This document shows, in pieces, positions 1-11,488 of a stretch of DNA of 64,000 bases (position 1 is the stretch's first letter; the number at the start of each line of letters is the position of its first letter). The position numbers and the translations under genes are program-made. Under the pieces are notes generated by a model. It was not told the origin of the DNA. It saw only the letters and a program-made list of their open reading frames with translations, and did no database searches. The stretch is from Perca fluviatilis (taxonomy: Eukaryota; Chordata; Actinopteri; Perciformes; Percidae), in NCBI RefSeq assembly GCF_010015445.1, contig NC_053126.1:7970249-8034248 (forward strand), read 5' to 3'.

Positions 1-433
1 GTGAATTGCTACAGACAGCAGCATAATTTCTCATGACATATTTTGACAAGGGAAAAGGGCGAAATGCTTTCTCATTCTGTGACAGCTTGTGGCCTCAATG
101 TGCAGTTTGGAAAATTCAGACCTCATAAATAAGAGCTGAAGTTTGTATGTTTTATCTTACACCAAAAAGAGAATAACTACCATTGTGAAGAATCATATTT
201 TATGTGAGTAATGACGCACCCGTTGTGACTTTTTAGGCTAACATCTGAGTCTGCAGGGTTTGAATATGAGACTGTTGTGTGACGTGGTTGTATTTACACT
301 CTTTCTTTCACTGTAATGTTTTTTGCATTGGGAATGGCTTGATTGTGTTAGTGAAAAGAAGATAACTGAGCCCTTTTCCAACTTGTTTCTTTAAGTTTTG
401 ACTCTCGAAACTTCCTGGTTAAATAACAGTTAA
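1..433. other. Left edge, nothing recognised
   Basis: AT-rich sequence without an open frame of interest or a recognisable repeat. TTAA at 430-433 begins the target site of the next element. Confidence 0.6.
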
Positions 434-780
434 AGCGCCCATATTATGCTCATTTTCAGGTTCATAACTGTATTTTAAGGTTTTACCAGAATAGGTTTAC
501 ATGGTTTAATTTTCAAAAAACACCATATTTTTGTTGTATTGCACAGCTCTCTCTCACTGCTGCAGATCCTCTTTTCACCTGGTTTCTGTTTCAGCTACAG
601 AGTGAGACCTCTTTTCATCTTCTTCTTCTGTACTATCTTTGATTGCACTCGCACATGCGCAGTAGCTCAGATGTAGATCATGTCAGCTAGCTAACTCTAG
701 AGACAGTAAAAGAAAGCTGTTTCTCCAACTTTGGTCAGTTACAAGGCAGGATTAGCTGGGAGACTTCTAAATGAGGGCAC

Positions 781-2473
781 ACATCCCAGACAGCAAAATG
801 TATTTGGGCCAGATTTGGACCAGGTCTTTATTAGCATTTGGCGCAGATCCGCTAAACGGACCTGGGCCGGGCTCATCTGTTCCAACGGCCCAATACCGGA
901 ACAGGTTGGAATTACGGATCAGAGACAGATCTGGGCCAGAATTGGCCCAGTACAGTTATTAATGCCATGACGTGTGGTGCTGATCTGGCCCAGACTCATA
1001 TTTTACATCTGGGGCTCATCTGGCCCTGATCTGTGATTCATATTTACAAATATCCACGCAATTTGTAATTTTCAAAATAGTTTTTATTTTTTATTTTAAA
1101 AAGGCAAAAGAGAAAACTATAGCATGAACAACCATCTGACGTGAATCCAGATGCACAAAAAGAGAAAAAGCATATGATTAAAGATCATTGTTAATTATTC
1201 AAATTACAAAAAAAAATACAAAACCAAGTAACCTAATGTGAACACTCGCCCCACTGTAGGTATATTTACTGCTTATTAGTTGGGTGAAACCCGACGCGGT
1301 CCACCCCGCAGTCTTAAGGCAGATCTGATGGCTATTGATTTATCTCCGTGTCCGTGGCTTTGTCAGACATGCGATTCTTCCTCATTGCTCCTCTAAGACG
1401 TAGCCTACAAAAAGCACACAAAGCAAAGAAACAAACAGTATGTTAGATTAAGTATTCAAAGATTATTTATTACATGACATTATAGTAAAATGCTTGCACA
1501 AATGTGACGTGGTGTGTAGTGAGTGAATGAGTGAGAGAGTGATTAAGTAAAGACTAACAAAACTAACAAAAGACGGTTTAGCCTAGTGGGTAGCGCTAAC
1601 AAACGATTTTGCAGCTAACACACAATGGACACGATATTCAGTAATTTTGGTGAATAATAAGCAAAGATCACTGATTCAGCCTTAAAGCCTGTTCACATTA
1701 GTTGTGGATGTTTAAAAGAACCTATAGCTACTACAAGCATAGCCTATATAGCTATAGGTCTACTAGCCTACCCAGCGTATTGTCTGACACGTCTCAGGTT
1801 GTCAGAATGTCAGTGTAAACTAAGTTTGTAAACGTTTATGTTTAGCCTATACATATTTAACATATTAACATGACATCAACAGCAGTTTACTTTTACAATT
1901 TTACTTGTATAATGCACTTACCAATAATCACAAAGACGGTGCAGCCTGCAGTCTTCCTCTCTGCATTTCAAATAGAGTTGCGGGTTTATGCAGGAAAAAA
2001 GCGTTCCGTTAGTTGTGGCGCGTCCGGTCTGCGCAGCTCCTGCGGATCTGGCCCACACCCGCCGGGCGGACTCAATTCAGTTGTGGCGCGTCCGGTCTGC
2101 GCAACTCCCGTGGATCCGGCCCACATCATGATGTATTAGAACGGGCCCACACCCGCCAAGCGGACTCAATTCAGTTGTGGCGTGTCCGGTCTGGCCCACA
2201 CCCGCTGGGCGGACATATTTCAGTTGTGGCGCGTCCGGTCTGCGCGCAGCTCCCGTGGATCCGGCCCCTCTCGCCGGGCGGACATGTGGCGTGTCTGGTC
2301 TGCGCAGCTGTCCCGGATCTGCGTCGCACCCGCCCGGACGGACTGTCGTTCTCAGAAGCTACAGACAAGTCTGGCGCAAAGTTGGTGCAGATCTGCATAC
2401 TGAGTGTGACTGCTGCGCGAATCTGCTGATTCGAAAACGGATCTGGCACAGATGTAAATGCTGTCTGGGATGT
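781..2473. mobile_element. Nested 1.7-kb element with 15-bp perfect terminal inverted repeats
   Basis: ACATCCCAGACAGCA (781-795) is perfectly inverted at 2459-2473. Inner flanks contain repeated CTGGGCC/GATCTGG words (about 800-1045), and the right half holds a GC-rich minisatellite. No transposase is visible, so it is non-autonomous; the superfamily is undetermined. It lies wholly within the TTAA element. Confidence 0.65.
2013..2340. repeat. GC-rich minisatellite, unit about 66 bp
   Basis: Units begin GTTGTGGCGYGTCCGGTCTG at about 2013, 2079, 2173 and 2222, with a degenerate one near 2283. The first pair is spaced by about 66 bp and later ones vary by deletion and insertion. Each unit also has GATCCGGCCCACACCCGCC-like sequence. 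The CpG content is far above that of its surroundings. Open frames here are a by-product of the repeat. Confidence 0.75.
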
Positions 2474-2561
2474 AAGTAGTTCTTTTGTAGATTATGGTGA
2501 ACTTGTGTGTGTTGTAGCAGTGTTTTGCTATTGAGAACGACGTAGCATGCTAGCGTTAGCA

Positions 2562-2585
2562 TTAGCGTTAGCATGCTAACGCTAA
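2562..2585. repeat. 24-bp perfect palindrome inside GTTAGC repeats
   Basis: TTAGCGTTAGCA followed by TGCTAACGCTAA reads the same on both strands. It lies in a stretch (2543-2600) built of TTAGC/GCTAA words, within the right part of the TTAA element. Confidence 0.8.
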
Positions 2586-2894
2586 CGCTACGAGCTAACG
2601 GTTGTGGTTAGCCAGCTCATTTCGGACTGTGACGTCAACAGCATGGATGGATTTTTTTCTAAGTTTGTATGTGTGTGGAAGCACCAGAGACACAAAAGAA
2701 CACCCCAAATCCCAGAAAAAGTGTTTTTTTCATAATATGGGCACTTTAAATGAACAATCTCTACTGGCATCAGAGACTTGCAGCAGAAATCACAGACAAG
2801 CCATTCTGACCACGGTCATCACGGTGTGTGCGGTCACCACGTGGTGTTTCACCGCAGGGCTTGGCTTAACACTTACACTTCTGTGGGTTCGAGG

Positions 2895-3710
2895 GGCAGA
2901 CACCGTCGCCACATTTAAGAGTAAACTGAAAACCCTCCTCTTTGACAAAGCTTATAGTTAGGGAGTGAGGAGTTGCAGCGTCCACCTAACCCGGCCCACC
3001 TGCTTCTCCTCGTAGTTAGTTATGCTATTACAATTCTAGACTGCAGGGGATGCTGTTTCCTTCCTATGACACACTGAGCTGCTCTCTCTTCTCTACTTGT
3101 TACTTCTGTATGCATCCTGTCCCAGAATTGCTTGTTACTAATCTAGCTCTGGGGAGTTTACTCCCCGGAGTCCTTATATTTCTTCTTCGCAGAGCTATGC
3201 CTGTGACTTCTCTACACTTCCCGGCCGCATCCTGCTGCATCCTGCTGCATCCGCCGCATCCACCCATGCTCTGCACGCGCCCGCCACATCCCGCACCGCC
3301 CTGCTGTGATGTTCCTATGCACAGAGTAGTCTGGATCCGGTATGGGGACTGCACTACTCAGTATGACACGATGTGCCCTGCTATGACATGAACTTCTACG
3401 ATAACCTTGAAGTCACTGTGACCTTTAATGTGACTATTACGCCACTGTTCATCACACCCCCAACCCGGCCGATGGCGCCTACCAAGAGTCTGGGTCTGCC
3501 GAGGTTTCTTCCTAAAAGGGAGTTTTTCCTTGCCACTGTCGCGATAGCCACTGCTAATGCTTGCTCTTGATGGAATTACTGTAATTGTTGGGGTTTTGGA
3601 AATTACAGAGTGTGGTCTAGACCTACTCTATCTGTAAAGTGTCTCGAGATAACTTTTGTCATGATTTGATACTATAAATAAAATTGAATTGAAAATTGAA
3701 TTGAATTAAC
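2895..3710 (+). mobile_element. LINE 3' end fragment (L2-like), + orientation
   Basis: About 2900-2961 encodes the closing residues of a LINE reverse transcriptase (FKSKLKTLLFDKAYS then stop), heavily truncated. A long untranslated part follows, and then a tail with CTGTAAAGTGTCTCGAGATA, TATAAATAAAATTGAATTG repeats typical of teleost LINE 3' ends. The same tail recurs at 4440 and, inverted, at 45322. Clade assignment is from memory of such tails. Confidence 0.6.
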
Positions 3711-4330
3711 TCGACTCTACTCGCTTTTTTGGGTTTTCCATTAACAAAAGTTGTAGATAGTACCTGATACGTTTTGTGCTACCACCTTGGTTGAGGTTCC
3801 AAGCGAGCTGAGCCGATACTAAAAGGTGGAGTTAAAACACTGCAGACCACTGATTGGTCAGACAGAATAGTCACTAGCGCGGCACGGGATATTTTGCACA
3901 TACCCGTGACCTTTAAATAGCCAAGCTGCCAACAATAGCAACAGCATTTTTTGTATTCACTTGACCCAGATTTAAAAAAAAATGGTAGCCCACAAAACTA
4001 CGCCATACACTATGCTGTACATTATATGCTGTACACTACGGACACTACGGCATACACTACACTATACACTACGCCATACACCACACTGTACATTTGACAA
4101 AGTGCAGATGTTCCTTTATTTGGTTGCCGATGAAAGAATCTAGCAAGAGTCGCATTGAAGATGATGTCAGGGCAGTTTCATGCAGTGTTATGGCGATCAG
4201 CTGAGAATCCCACCTGACGGGGTTACTATCCGCAGTGGAAAAAGAAAAAAGAAAAGTACTGGTTCCAAAAAAGTGAGTCGAGCAGAGCTGTATCACACAG
4301 TGGAAACCCAGCATAAGTGACCTAACTGTT
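3709..4330. mobile_element. Truncated TIR element with ACTAC-rich low-complexity insert
   Basis: CGACTCTACTCGCTTTTTTG at the left is matched in inverted form by CCAAAAAAGTGAGTCGAGCA near 4267-4287. The outer left end is missing where the LINE tail abuts. 3995-4095 is a degenerate tandem of ACACTACG-like words. A related end is seen at about 40600-40720. Confidence 0.45.
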
Positions 4331-4439
4331 GTTGGAGACTTTGATAGATCGACATGTTTTCTTGATATTCTGATCAGCATTTGTCCTTCAAACCAGTGGC
4401 TCAGTTCACCACGGCTGTCTCTCAAACCTATGGACTTGT

Positions 4440-4556
4440 TGGGTCTTTGTAAATTATAGAGTGTGGTCTAGACCTACTCTATCTGTAAAGTGTCTTGAGA
4501 TAATTCTTGTTATGATTTGATACTATAAATAACATTGAATTGAACTGAATTGAAAG
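4440..4556 (+). mobile_element. Short L2-like LINE tail fragment
   Basis: GTAAATTATAGAGTGTGGTC through TATAAATAACATTGAATTGA repeats the tail at 3590-3710 with a few differences. It is 5' truncated to about 115 bp. Confidence 0.6.
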
Positions 4557-5411
4557 TGAGGAAAATGGAGTTGCATTCTTCGCTGGCAAACTTTTTTTTT
4601 TTTATTAGGCTACTGTCCACTATTTCCAACTTTACTCCAGGGCACATATTGCAACAACAACAGGTCTGTGGTTGGGATAGATTATCTGTCCACTGTTAGC
4701 TACTTGCTGCTGCTGTCAGGCTCACATCCCTAAGTGGGAAAACAGACAATGTAATGTAAAAACTCAAAGCTGGCTATATCCTATATACATCCTTTATTCT
4801 TTTTCTCGAACTTGCAAATGTTCATTCAGCTGCCAAATCAATCAATTTATTTGTCACATAAAGTCATATAAAATATTTTTTTTAATGAAATGTTACCCAG
4901 CTTGCCATGTTCAATGTGTGTTAAAATAAAAGTCTGTTGTTGGTAGACACTGCTTTTCTTTCACTTTTCCATATGCAACACTGGATGATTTGCAAATCTT
5001 GAATGCAACCCTACAAAATCGTAATGTAACATGTACATGGGGAAGGGAAAGAGGAGATGGCAGATAAAAAAAGGGGAAATAAAGCCTTTGTTATGGCTGC
5101 TGGCCCGATAACTAAACTGAAATTGAAATCTGTGATCTTGCTGCGTGCAATATGAACTTCATTGTTCTTTCATGGGTGCCAATGACTATTTCAAATGTTT
5201 CCATTTTTTTGGATGGATTATTCCTTTACTTCTTACCTTGTCCTGATCTTTAATGTAAGTGTCAGTCTTTAAAAGTGTAATGACAAACCACACACGCATA
5301 CAGGAAATTGATTGAAGAAACGCACACACAGAATCCACAGAAGCCACAGCAACTGTGTGAGACAAATATATACACAGGAAATGCCTCCCACTCGCTTGCC
5401 CCTAGTACATG

Positions 5412-5413
<2 letters not shown>
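4557..5413. other. Upstream of grap, nothing recognised
   Basis: AT-rich unique-looking sequence with short A/T runs. No element ends or convincing open frame are visible. Confidence 0.5.
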
Positions 5414-5456
<43 letters not shown>

Positions 5457-5586
5457 CATTACTCATGGTGGTGTGTTGCTGAGCAGCAGCCAGTCGTATT
5501 TTTCCCCTCGCCGAGCTCACTCTCATCCTCTGCTCTGACTCTCTCGGCTCCGCGGACAGACGAGACCTCTCCTCTCTTGCTCCTCT

Positions 5587-5624
<38 letters not shown>

Positions 5625-5786
5625 CCTGTCTGTTATTTCATTGCATCTTCTACCTTTATCTGTTATTTTTTTTATTTTTTTTTACATTTCTCCCTCTATC
5701 TCACCCCCCCACCCCCCCTGTGCCAGGGGCATTAGTGGGGGTCCCAGAGAGTGTGTGTGTAGTGAGTGAAAGTGTTGGATTTCGGC
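5414..5786 (+). promoter_or_regulatory. Probable grap promoter/5' UTR, CT-rich
   Basis: This stretch directly precedes the grap ATG. It has two pure CT tracts (about 5414-5453 and 5590-5619), poly-pyrimidine runs and short C and G runs near 5706-5742. GAGA/CT tracts are frequent in metazoan core promoters. No TATA box is obvious and no transcription start can be fixed. A promoter role is inferred from position alone. Confidence 0.4.
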
Positions 5787-5864
5787 ATGGAAGCAATGGC
5801 ACTGTATACGTTTCGCGCCACAGAGGGTGATGAACTCAGTTTCAACAAGGGAGACTTGCTCAAG
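5787..5864 (+). CDS. grap: grap coding exon 1: start of N-terminal SH3
   Basis: This exon encodes 26 residues beginning MEAMALYTF and ending GDLLK. It supplies the ALYDF-like strand (ALYTF), the acidic RT loop (TEGDEL) and the SFNKGD turn of the first SH3 domain, which in this family binds proline-rich SOS peptides. The ATG has a good context (cggcATGG) and is the first in-frame ATG. The donor is AAG|GTAAAG and the exon ends in phase 0, at the same protein position as in GRB2-type genes. A (CTAT)n tract starts 27 nt after the donor. Confidence 0.93.
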
Positions 5865-5890
5865 GTAAAGGAAATTTCTTTTTTCACTCT

Positions 5891-5891
<1 letters not shown>

Positions 5892-5981
<90 letters not shown>
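5892..5981. repeat. (TATC)n microsatellite, about 22 units
   Basis: Perfect tetranucleotide tract in intron 1, starting 27 nt after the grap exon 1 donor. A CT tract follows at about 6031-6073. Confidence 0.95.
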
Positions 5982-6028
5982 CCATGTACTTATAGATCAG
6001 AACAGAGTAGTGGACCAACAGATTAGCC

Positions 6029-6074
<46 letters not shown>

Positions 6075-6325
6075 CTCCTCTGAGATAATTACAACAATTA
6101 TAACTTTAGCGTCCACAGCTCTTGACTCCGTATCCAGGTGCTGCTGTTGCTGACTAAAGAAAGAGCAGTATGAGAAACCAGCCAACAGACAACCTGAACA
6201 CGTGTCGAATGTTACAAACATTTTTCAATTGAGAAAGGGATTGGAAGCTAAAAAAACACAACCTTTCCAGGAATATTTATACTCTCACCGTTTTAAAACA
6301 ATGTTTGTTGCATCCTGTAGTTTAA

Positions 6326-6641
6326 AGGAATAGTTTGACATTTTGGGAAATACAATTATTCTCTTCTTTTGCTGATCGGAAGATATGTCATTCGTTTGAT
6401 TTGCACGGGCACAGTAAAAAAAAAAAAAGACCTGGTGTGGTATGTTATGTGCGGGGCTGTTTTCTTGACCGGGGAGAGTAACTTCCTGGAGTTACTGGTC
6501 TGATGTTTGCAGGTGTTTGGTTATGCTACGCTACGCTAACCGACTACTGGCTGTTGCATCACATTTATGCTCTCACATAACTCTTTGCGAGAAAATACAA
6601 AATCAAAACAAGTGCGTTTTCCAAAATGACAGAATATTCCT
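6326..6641. mobile_element. TTAA-flanked teleost MITE
   Basis: AGGAATAGTTTGACATTTTG at the left is inverted as CAAAATGACAGAATATTCCT at the right, and TTAA flanks both ends (6322-6325 and 6642-6645). The interior contains TGCTACGCTACGCTAAC, a word of a very common percomorph dispersed repeat. No coding sequence is present. Confidence 0.7.
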
Positions 6642-8814
6642 TTAAACAAGTCAATTGTTTTTACTTTGGATGCAAAACAAACATTTTATTAAAGCTACAG
6701 CTGTTGTATTTTTTTCTGATGGATAACAGGCCATATGCATTGCTGAGATAGTTCCTGCACAGCTGGAAATTACTGTAGGAGAAAATCGTCCCTCTGAGAC
6801 ATCAGCAGTAAACCTCAGGATTAAAGTGCAAGAGCTTCTCTCCAGACTTACACTATGGCACCAGCTGGTCATAATGTACACGGTCAAATTCATGGCAGAA
6901 GAAACAGGACTTAGCCTCAGCAGAGCAGAGTGCAATGCTGCTGCAGGACAAGTTTCTGGGGCAGCTCTTCTTCTCTCTGGGAAAACCCTTATGCTCATTA
7001 TCATATTGCTATGGTCACTTGCACATACCATACATCACTAGTTTGTGAAAGGTATTGAAATGATAGATGAGGCAGGTGGAGGGAAAAACCTCATCAAAAA
7101 AAAAAAAGAAAAGAAAAACCCATGACATGTATTTGAATATGTCAAACAGGATAATGTCCGAGAGTGGAATTTACCTTTGATTGTATGCAGCAGGCTGGTA
7201 TAATTATTCATCCCAGACACACTTTGTTCCAATATTAGACACCACAAAGAATAAAGCAGCTTCTTTCGGATTTTTTTGGAAGAAAGTGAAAGAAAGACAC
7301 AATTTATAGGCCTACTATTTTTTTTTTGTTAAACAGCTGTTTGCAGGATGCATGGGGATGAAGTAAAGCATCTATTTGTGACTATGCAAGATAAATAACT
7401 GTAATATGACGATGCTGAAACAAAGTGAAGCCACCAACGTGTATTCTAATATTGATGTAAAACCAAGTCTTGCAATATATTTCATAAATAAAATAGGCAT
7501 ATCACATACCTGTCTGGAGGAACAGGGCCAATTTAGGACCGTTTAAATCCTTTCAAATCTGACCGACTGATTGAGGTTGACTGATGTTATTGTCACTTTC
7601 CTTTTAGCTTTTTTGTTCTTCAGACAATTGATACATTTTTCTCTTTGCTAATTCTGCCCCAGTATCAGCCACAACCACATATGACGGGGAAAAAAATAAA
7701 AATCTCTATAGAAAAATCTCCCCCTGCCTTCTTTTAACTTGCTAACTTTGCCTTGGAAAATGTAAACAAAAGCTCTCCAGAACAGGCATTAAAGAATAGG
7801 TATAGTTAATGTAAGTATATAAAAATAGCCAATCTTCTCGCTAATGGTCTCGTTAGGTCATAGAGAGGCATCAGTATTCAACTGAGTTTCATAAGCGGTT
7901 ACTGTAAAAATTCCTTGTAGCTGCTTTAAAACACTGTTCAGCTTACAGTATGTGCCATGTTTTCTTTCTCCCCACTGGGATAAACTGCTGTCTAGTCTCA
8001 GCCAAACAGCTCTGGTTCAGACTTGGGTCAAACTGTCCTTTTAAATAATTCCTCACAATTCTTTATTCCTGCTCACAGCACCAGATCGCCAGGGCTTTAC
8101 AATATCACAACAACTCATATAGCGTCATGCGAAATGTCCATCATTTCAAACAATCCTGTCACTACTTACTAGAGTTTTTGTCTTTCATACTATTGGAGTG
8201 CATTGTTATAATAAAATTCCTGTTGTGCAGTGGCCATGGTTCAAACAGACTGACTGGAGTGTGGTGCCCGTAATGAAATAATAAAAATAGCTTCATAGTT
8301 AAATAAGAAAGTAGCTGCTGTGACATTCTGTTTAAACCTGGAAGACAGTGCGGCCAAGTGTAACCCAAGGGACACAAAGTTTCTTTTGTTCTCCAAACCC
8401 CAACACATTCAGTTTAGTTGGATTTGGACTGTGTGACAGACTCCTCTGTCATTGGCAGCAACTAAAATCATAGGGAGTAGCCATGTAATACGCTAAAGAA
8501 AAGTGCTACTTTTTAAGACCCAAGCTCAGAAACAGCCTGTGTTTCTGAGTGGCTGGCTGAGACCTCCAGGTGCAGGGAATCACCTGACTGGTTTCAGCCT
8601 CATTAAAAGTTCTGAGATTTACAGCCTAGTGCAGATGTTCATGTCGGAAATGTTGTATTTTTCCTTGATTCAGTATGATTGTTATTTTAAGGGTTTGTTA
8701 TGTAATTGTTAAATCCATTGGCATGGTCTGGAAGGAGCTGAGTCAGTCACAGTTGAATCAGTGGGAGTTGTCATGGATGAACATCCTAAATATACATATC
8801 CAACATACAAATGA

Positions 8815-8895
8815 AGAAGAGAGAAGGGAGAGAGATGGGGGATGACGCACAGCAAAGGGCCGCAGGTTGGATTCGAACCCGGGCTCCGGCAAAGT
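8815..8895 (-). mobile_element. tRNA-derived SINE remnant
   Basis: GGATTCGAACC (8869-8879) is the reverse complement of a tRNA B box (GGTTCGAATCC). It is preceded by GCAAAGGGCCGCAG, shared with the longer SINE at 24301-24484. Confidence 0.5.
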
Positions 8896-9075
8896 GTAAT
8901 TAAGAAGCAAAATCAAAAAGGATAAAGAAAGGAGATGATTTCAACTCAAATTTTTGTTAAAAAATTACCACCACTCCACCACTAGCTGCTGGGTACAAAA
9001 AGGACCGAACGCGGCCAATTTTTGGATTGCAAAAGTTTCAAACCTACCCGCTTCTGGGTTATTTCGGTCGATTAA

Positions 9076-9823
9076 TGGTGCGTTCTTTTTGTCTTGTCTA
9101 ATACATCTAGACGTGCACACATCACTCCCGTTCTTTTCACCCTACATTGGCTCCCTGTGCGTTTTAGAATAGATTTTAAGATTTTATTTTTTGTTTTTAA
9201 GGCCCTTAATGGCCTAGCCCCGGAGTACCTATCCGAGATTTTAACCCTGCGTGAGCACAGCCGGTCTTTGCGGTCTTCTAACCAACTGGTTTTAGAAGTC
9301 CCAAGGTCAAGGTACAAACAATGGGGTGATCAGGCTTTTGCGGTTGCTGCCCCGAGACTCTGGAACAAGTTACCCCTGATATTCGCACAATTACAGATGT
9401 TGCTCTTTTTAGGTCTAAACTCAAAACCTACCTGTTTAGAATGGCTTTTAATACGCAGTAGTGGTGTGACAATTTCCTCTTTCTGTTTCTATGTAACCTT
9501 TTTATGATTTTACTGTTTTCTACATTTCATTCTTCTAATTGCAACATATGTTGTCTATTCTTAGCTCAAGATGTGAAGCACTTTGGATACCTGTTGGTTG
9601 TTTTAAAGCGCTATACAAATAAATTTTGATTGATTTGATTGATTGTAATCGCGACTAGTAGCTCGAGTGTGTGAAAAATGAGAAACGAACTCGTGGTCCT
9701 CTGAGTTCAGACGACTAGACGAGTCGTATATACTACCTCGGGGGCGTTCTTTTTGCAACTTCTGGTTCGTAACTCTGAAAAACGACTCCTAGATCGACTT
9801 CGGTGGACAAAAAGAACGCACCA
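9076..9823. mobile_element. Harbinger-like TIR element with TAA target duplication, containing an L2 fragment
   Basis: TGGTGCGTTCTTTTTGTC (9076-9093) is perfectly inverted at 9806-9823. TAA lies just outside each end (9073-9075 and 9824-9826), fitting the TWA preference of PIF/Harbinger transposons. No transposase is present. Most of the interior is LINE-derived, so this is a nested composite. Confidence 0.65.
9108..9650 (+). mobile_element. L2-clade LINE 3' fragment (degenerate reverse transcriptase end)
   Basis: The frame 9094-9507 reads HITPVLFTLHWLPVRFRIDF, ILFFVFKALNGLAPEYLSE, SRSLRSSNQLVLEVPRSR and FAVAAPRLWNKLP, which is the C-terminal end of an L2-type reverse transcriptase. It decays near the end through a frameshift (the expected FRSKLKTYLF reads in another frame). 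The 3' end has AAAGCGCTATACAAATAAA and TTGATTGATT repeats, a standard L2 tail. It is 5' truncated and dead. Confidence 0.8.
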
Positions 9824-11024
9824 TAAGTACAGATACCCAGCCCTAGTCTGTGGGTCAAAGTGAGTCAGGGTGATGAATTAACTGAGGCCTAAATTTGGGC
9901 ATGTGAATATGATAGTCTTGACACAATCCCAAAAAGTTGCATTGCAGTAAAAATAAAGCAAGGGGGCTGCAAACTTCTTATTTAAATGAAATGTTTTTCT
10001 GCCCGACATCGAAACCACCAGCTGAGTGAAAGGGCAATCATTCAGTTCTGTGATCGAACAATGATTGATGCTATGAGTGGTTAATCATTCCACAGCATGC
10101 AACACATTTTAAAATGCTCGTACAATTGCACAGAGCGCCCATCATAGTAGGTGGTGCATGAAATGAAGTTCCTAAAGGCAACGAGGGGACAGGACAAGTT
10201 TTTTGGCAGATGGGCAGCGTTGCTAATTGAGTTTCCCCATCACACAGTCGCATTAAAAGCAGGATACGTTTGTACATGTTTGAACTCCATGTCACGCTCT
10301 GCTTGCTATCAGTTTGAATGTCTATAGTTTATTTGGGTTTGACTGATAACACATAGCAGCGCTGTGATAAACCTTAGCTCTGTAGTTGAGATAAAGAAAA
10401 TAAGAGGTTTATGAATCACTGCAAACCAAGCGGAGCAAACAAAACAACAGCTTAAAATATTAAAATGACAAGGAATGGCACAGCTGGATTAGAATACTGA
10501 ATATAAAAATGACAACAGAACAGGAAAAAAAACAGCGATAAGGCCAAGGAAATGAGACAGGATAAAACGGGTAAACATTAAAGCAGCAGAGCTGGAGCAC
10601 ATCAGGTGACAGTGTGTCCCTCACTGTATTTGTCACCCCGGTGTTTCTAAGCTTGTTTAAAAACTGCCTGTCAGAAAAATTTGTTTACAACATTACCAGT
10701 CCCAGTTTGATTGAAAAGTACGCTCAGGTAATAGGTCACACACGTCTGCTGTGTTACAGTATGTGGAGGGACACGGGTTAGTGCAAATCAGACGTGTTTG
10801 CTGCCTCTCACGTGTGTGTAGTCATGAAGGGCTCTACGTGGCAGTTGGGAGTCGACGACGGCCTCGCTTCACACAGCGATGGTTGAAAGCCACTGTACCG
10901 GATAATAGAAGAAGAGAGGCCGGGCGAGGAGATTGATATACAGCGAGCGAGAGAGAGAAATGATGGTGACCTTTCACCCGATAGTAATAGGCAACATCAT
11001 TATGGGCAATATTTCATCTGTGCG

Positions 11025-11026
<2 letters not shown>

Positions 11027-11065
<39 letters not shown>
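11027..11065. repeat. (TG)n tract just upstream of grap exon 2
   Basis: 39 bp of perfect TG, ending 18 nt before the exon 2 start. Confidence 0.95.
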
Positions 11066-11069
<4 letters not shown>

Positions 11070-11083
11070 TTGTTTGCTCCTAG

Positions 11084-11182
<99 letters not shown>

Positions 11183-11190
11183 TAAGTGCG

Positions 11191-11194
<4 letters not shown>

Positions 11195-11230
<36 letters not shown>
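11195..11230. repeat. (CA)n tract just downstream of grap exon 2
   Basis: 36 bp of perfect CA beginning 13 nt after the exon 2 donor. It is complementary in RNA to the TG tract upstream of the same exon. Confidence 0.95.
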
Positions 11231-11232
<2 letters not shown>

Positions 11233-11445
11233 CAGGCACGCACACACTCACACACTTCTTCAACTCATCTGTAAAGCAGATGAATCCATTTCACACATCC
11301 AGCACTGGTCTATCTAAACAGCTCATCAGTGAGTGTGTACCGCTCGGGGCGTTTTCTGCTCTCCTTTGGACATCTGCACCCCGGCATAAGGCAACCTACC
11401 CAAAGGGACACACTCACTTATGTAATCCCACATGATACAGCCATG

Positions 11446-11447
<2 letters not shown>

Positions 11448-11486
<39 letters not shown>
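11448..11486. repeat. (TG)n microsatellite in grap intron 2
   Basis: About 39 bp of perfect TG. It is a second possible pairing partner for the CA tract at 11195. Confidence 0.95.

Positions 11487-11488
<2 letters not shown>

Larger units (their letters stand above)
434..2745. mobile_element. TTAA-flanked DNA transposon (MITE-like), carrying a nested insertion
   Basis: The left end AGCGCCCATATTATG (434-448) and right end CATAATATGGGCACT (2731-2745) are inverted repeats with one mismatch. TTAA lies directly outside both (430-433 and 2746-2749), as expected for a TTAA target duplication. Removing the nested element at 781-2473 leaves about 620 bp, a usual MITE length. It has no transposase frame. 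A second copy is at 32908-33887. Confidence 0.75.
5865..11083 (+). other. grap intron 1
   Basis: This 5.2-kb intron contains a (CTAT)n tract and a CT tract next to the donor, a TTAA-flanked MITE (6326-6641), a short SINE remnant (about 8815-8895) and a Harbinger-like element containing an L2 fragment (9076-9823). I see no gene or conserved signal in 6646-8814 or 9827-11026; the small open frames there have no family resemblance. Confidence 0.85.

Noticed and set aside
2013..2479. Overlapping open frames near 2013-2479 on both strands
   Set aside because: They come from a GC-rich tandem repeat poor in stop codons.
9094..9507. LINE reverse transcriptase as a functional gene
   Set aside because: Only the last part of the protein is present, the end is frameshifted and the element is 5' truncated.
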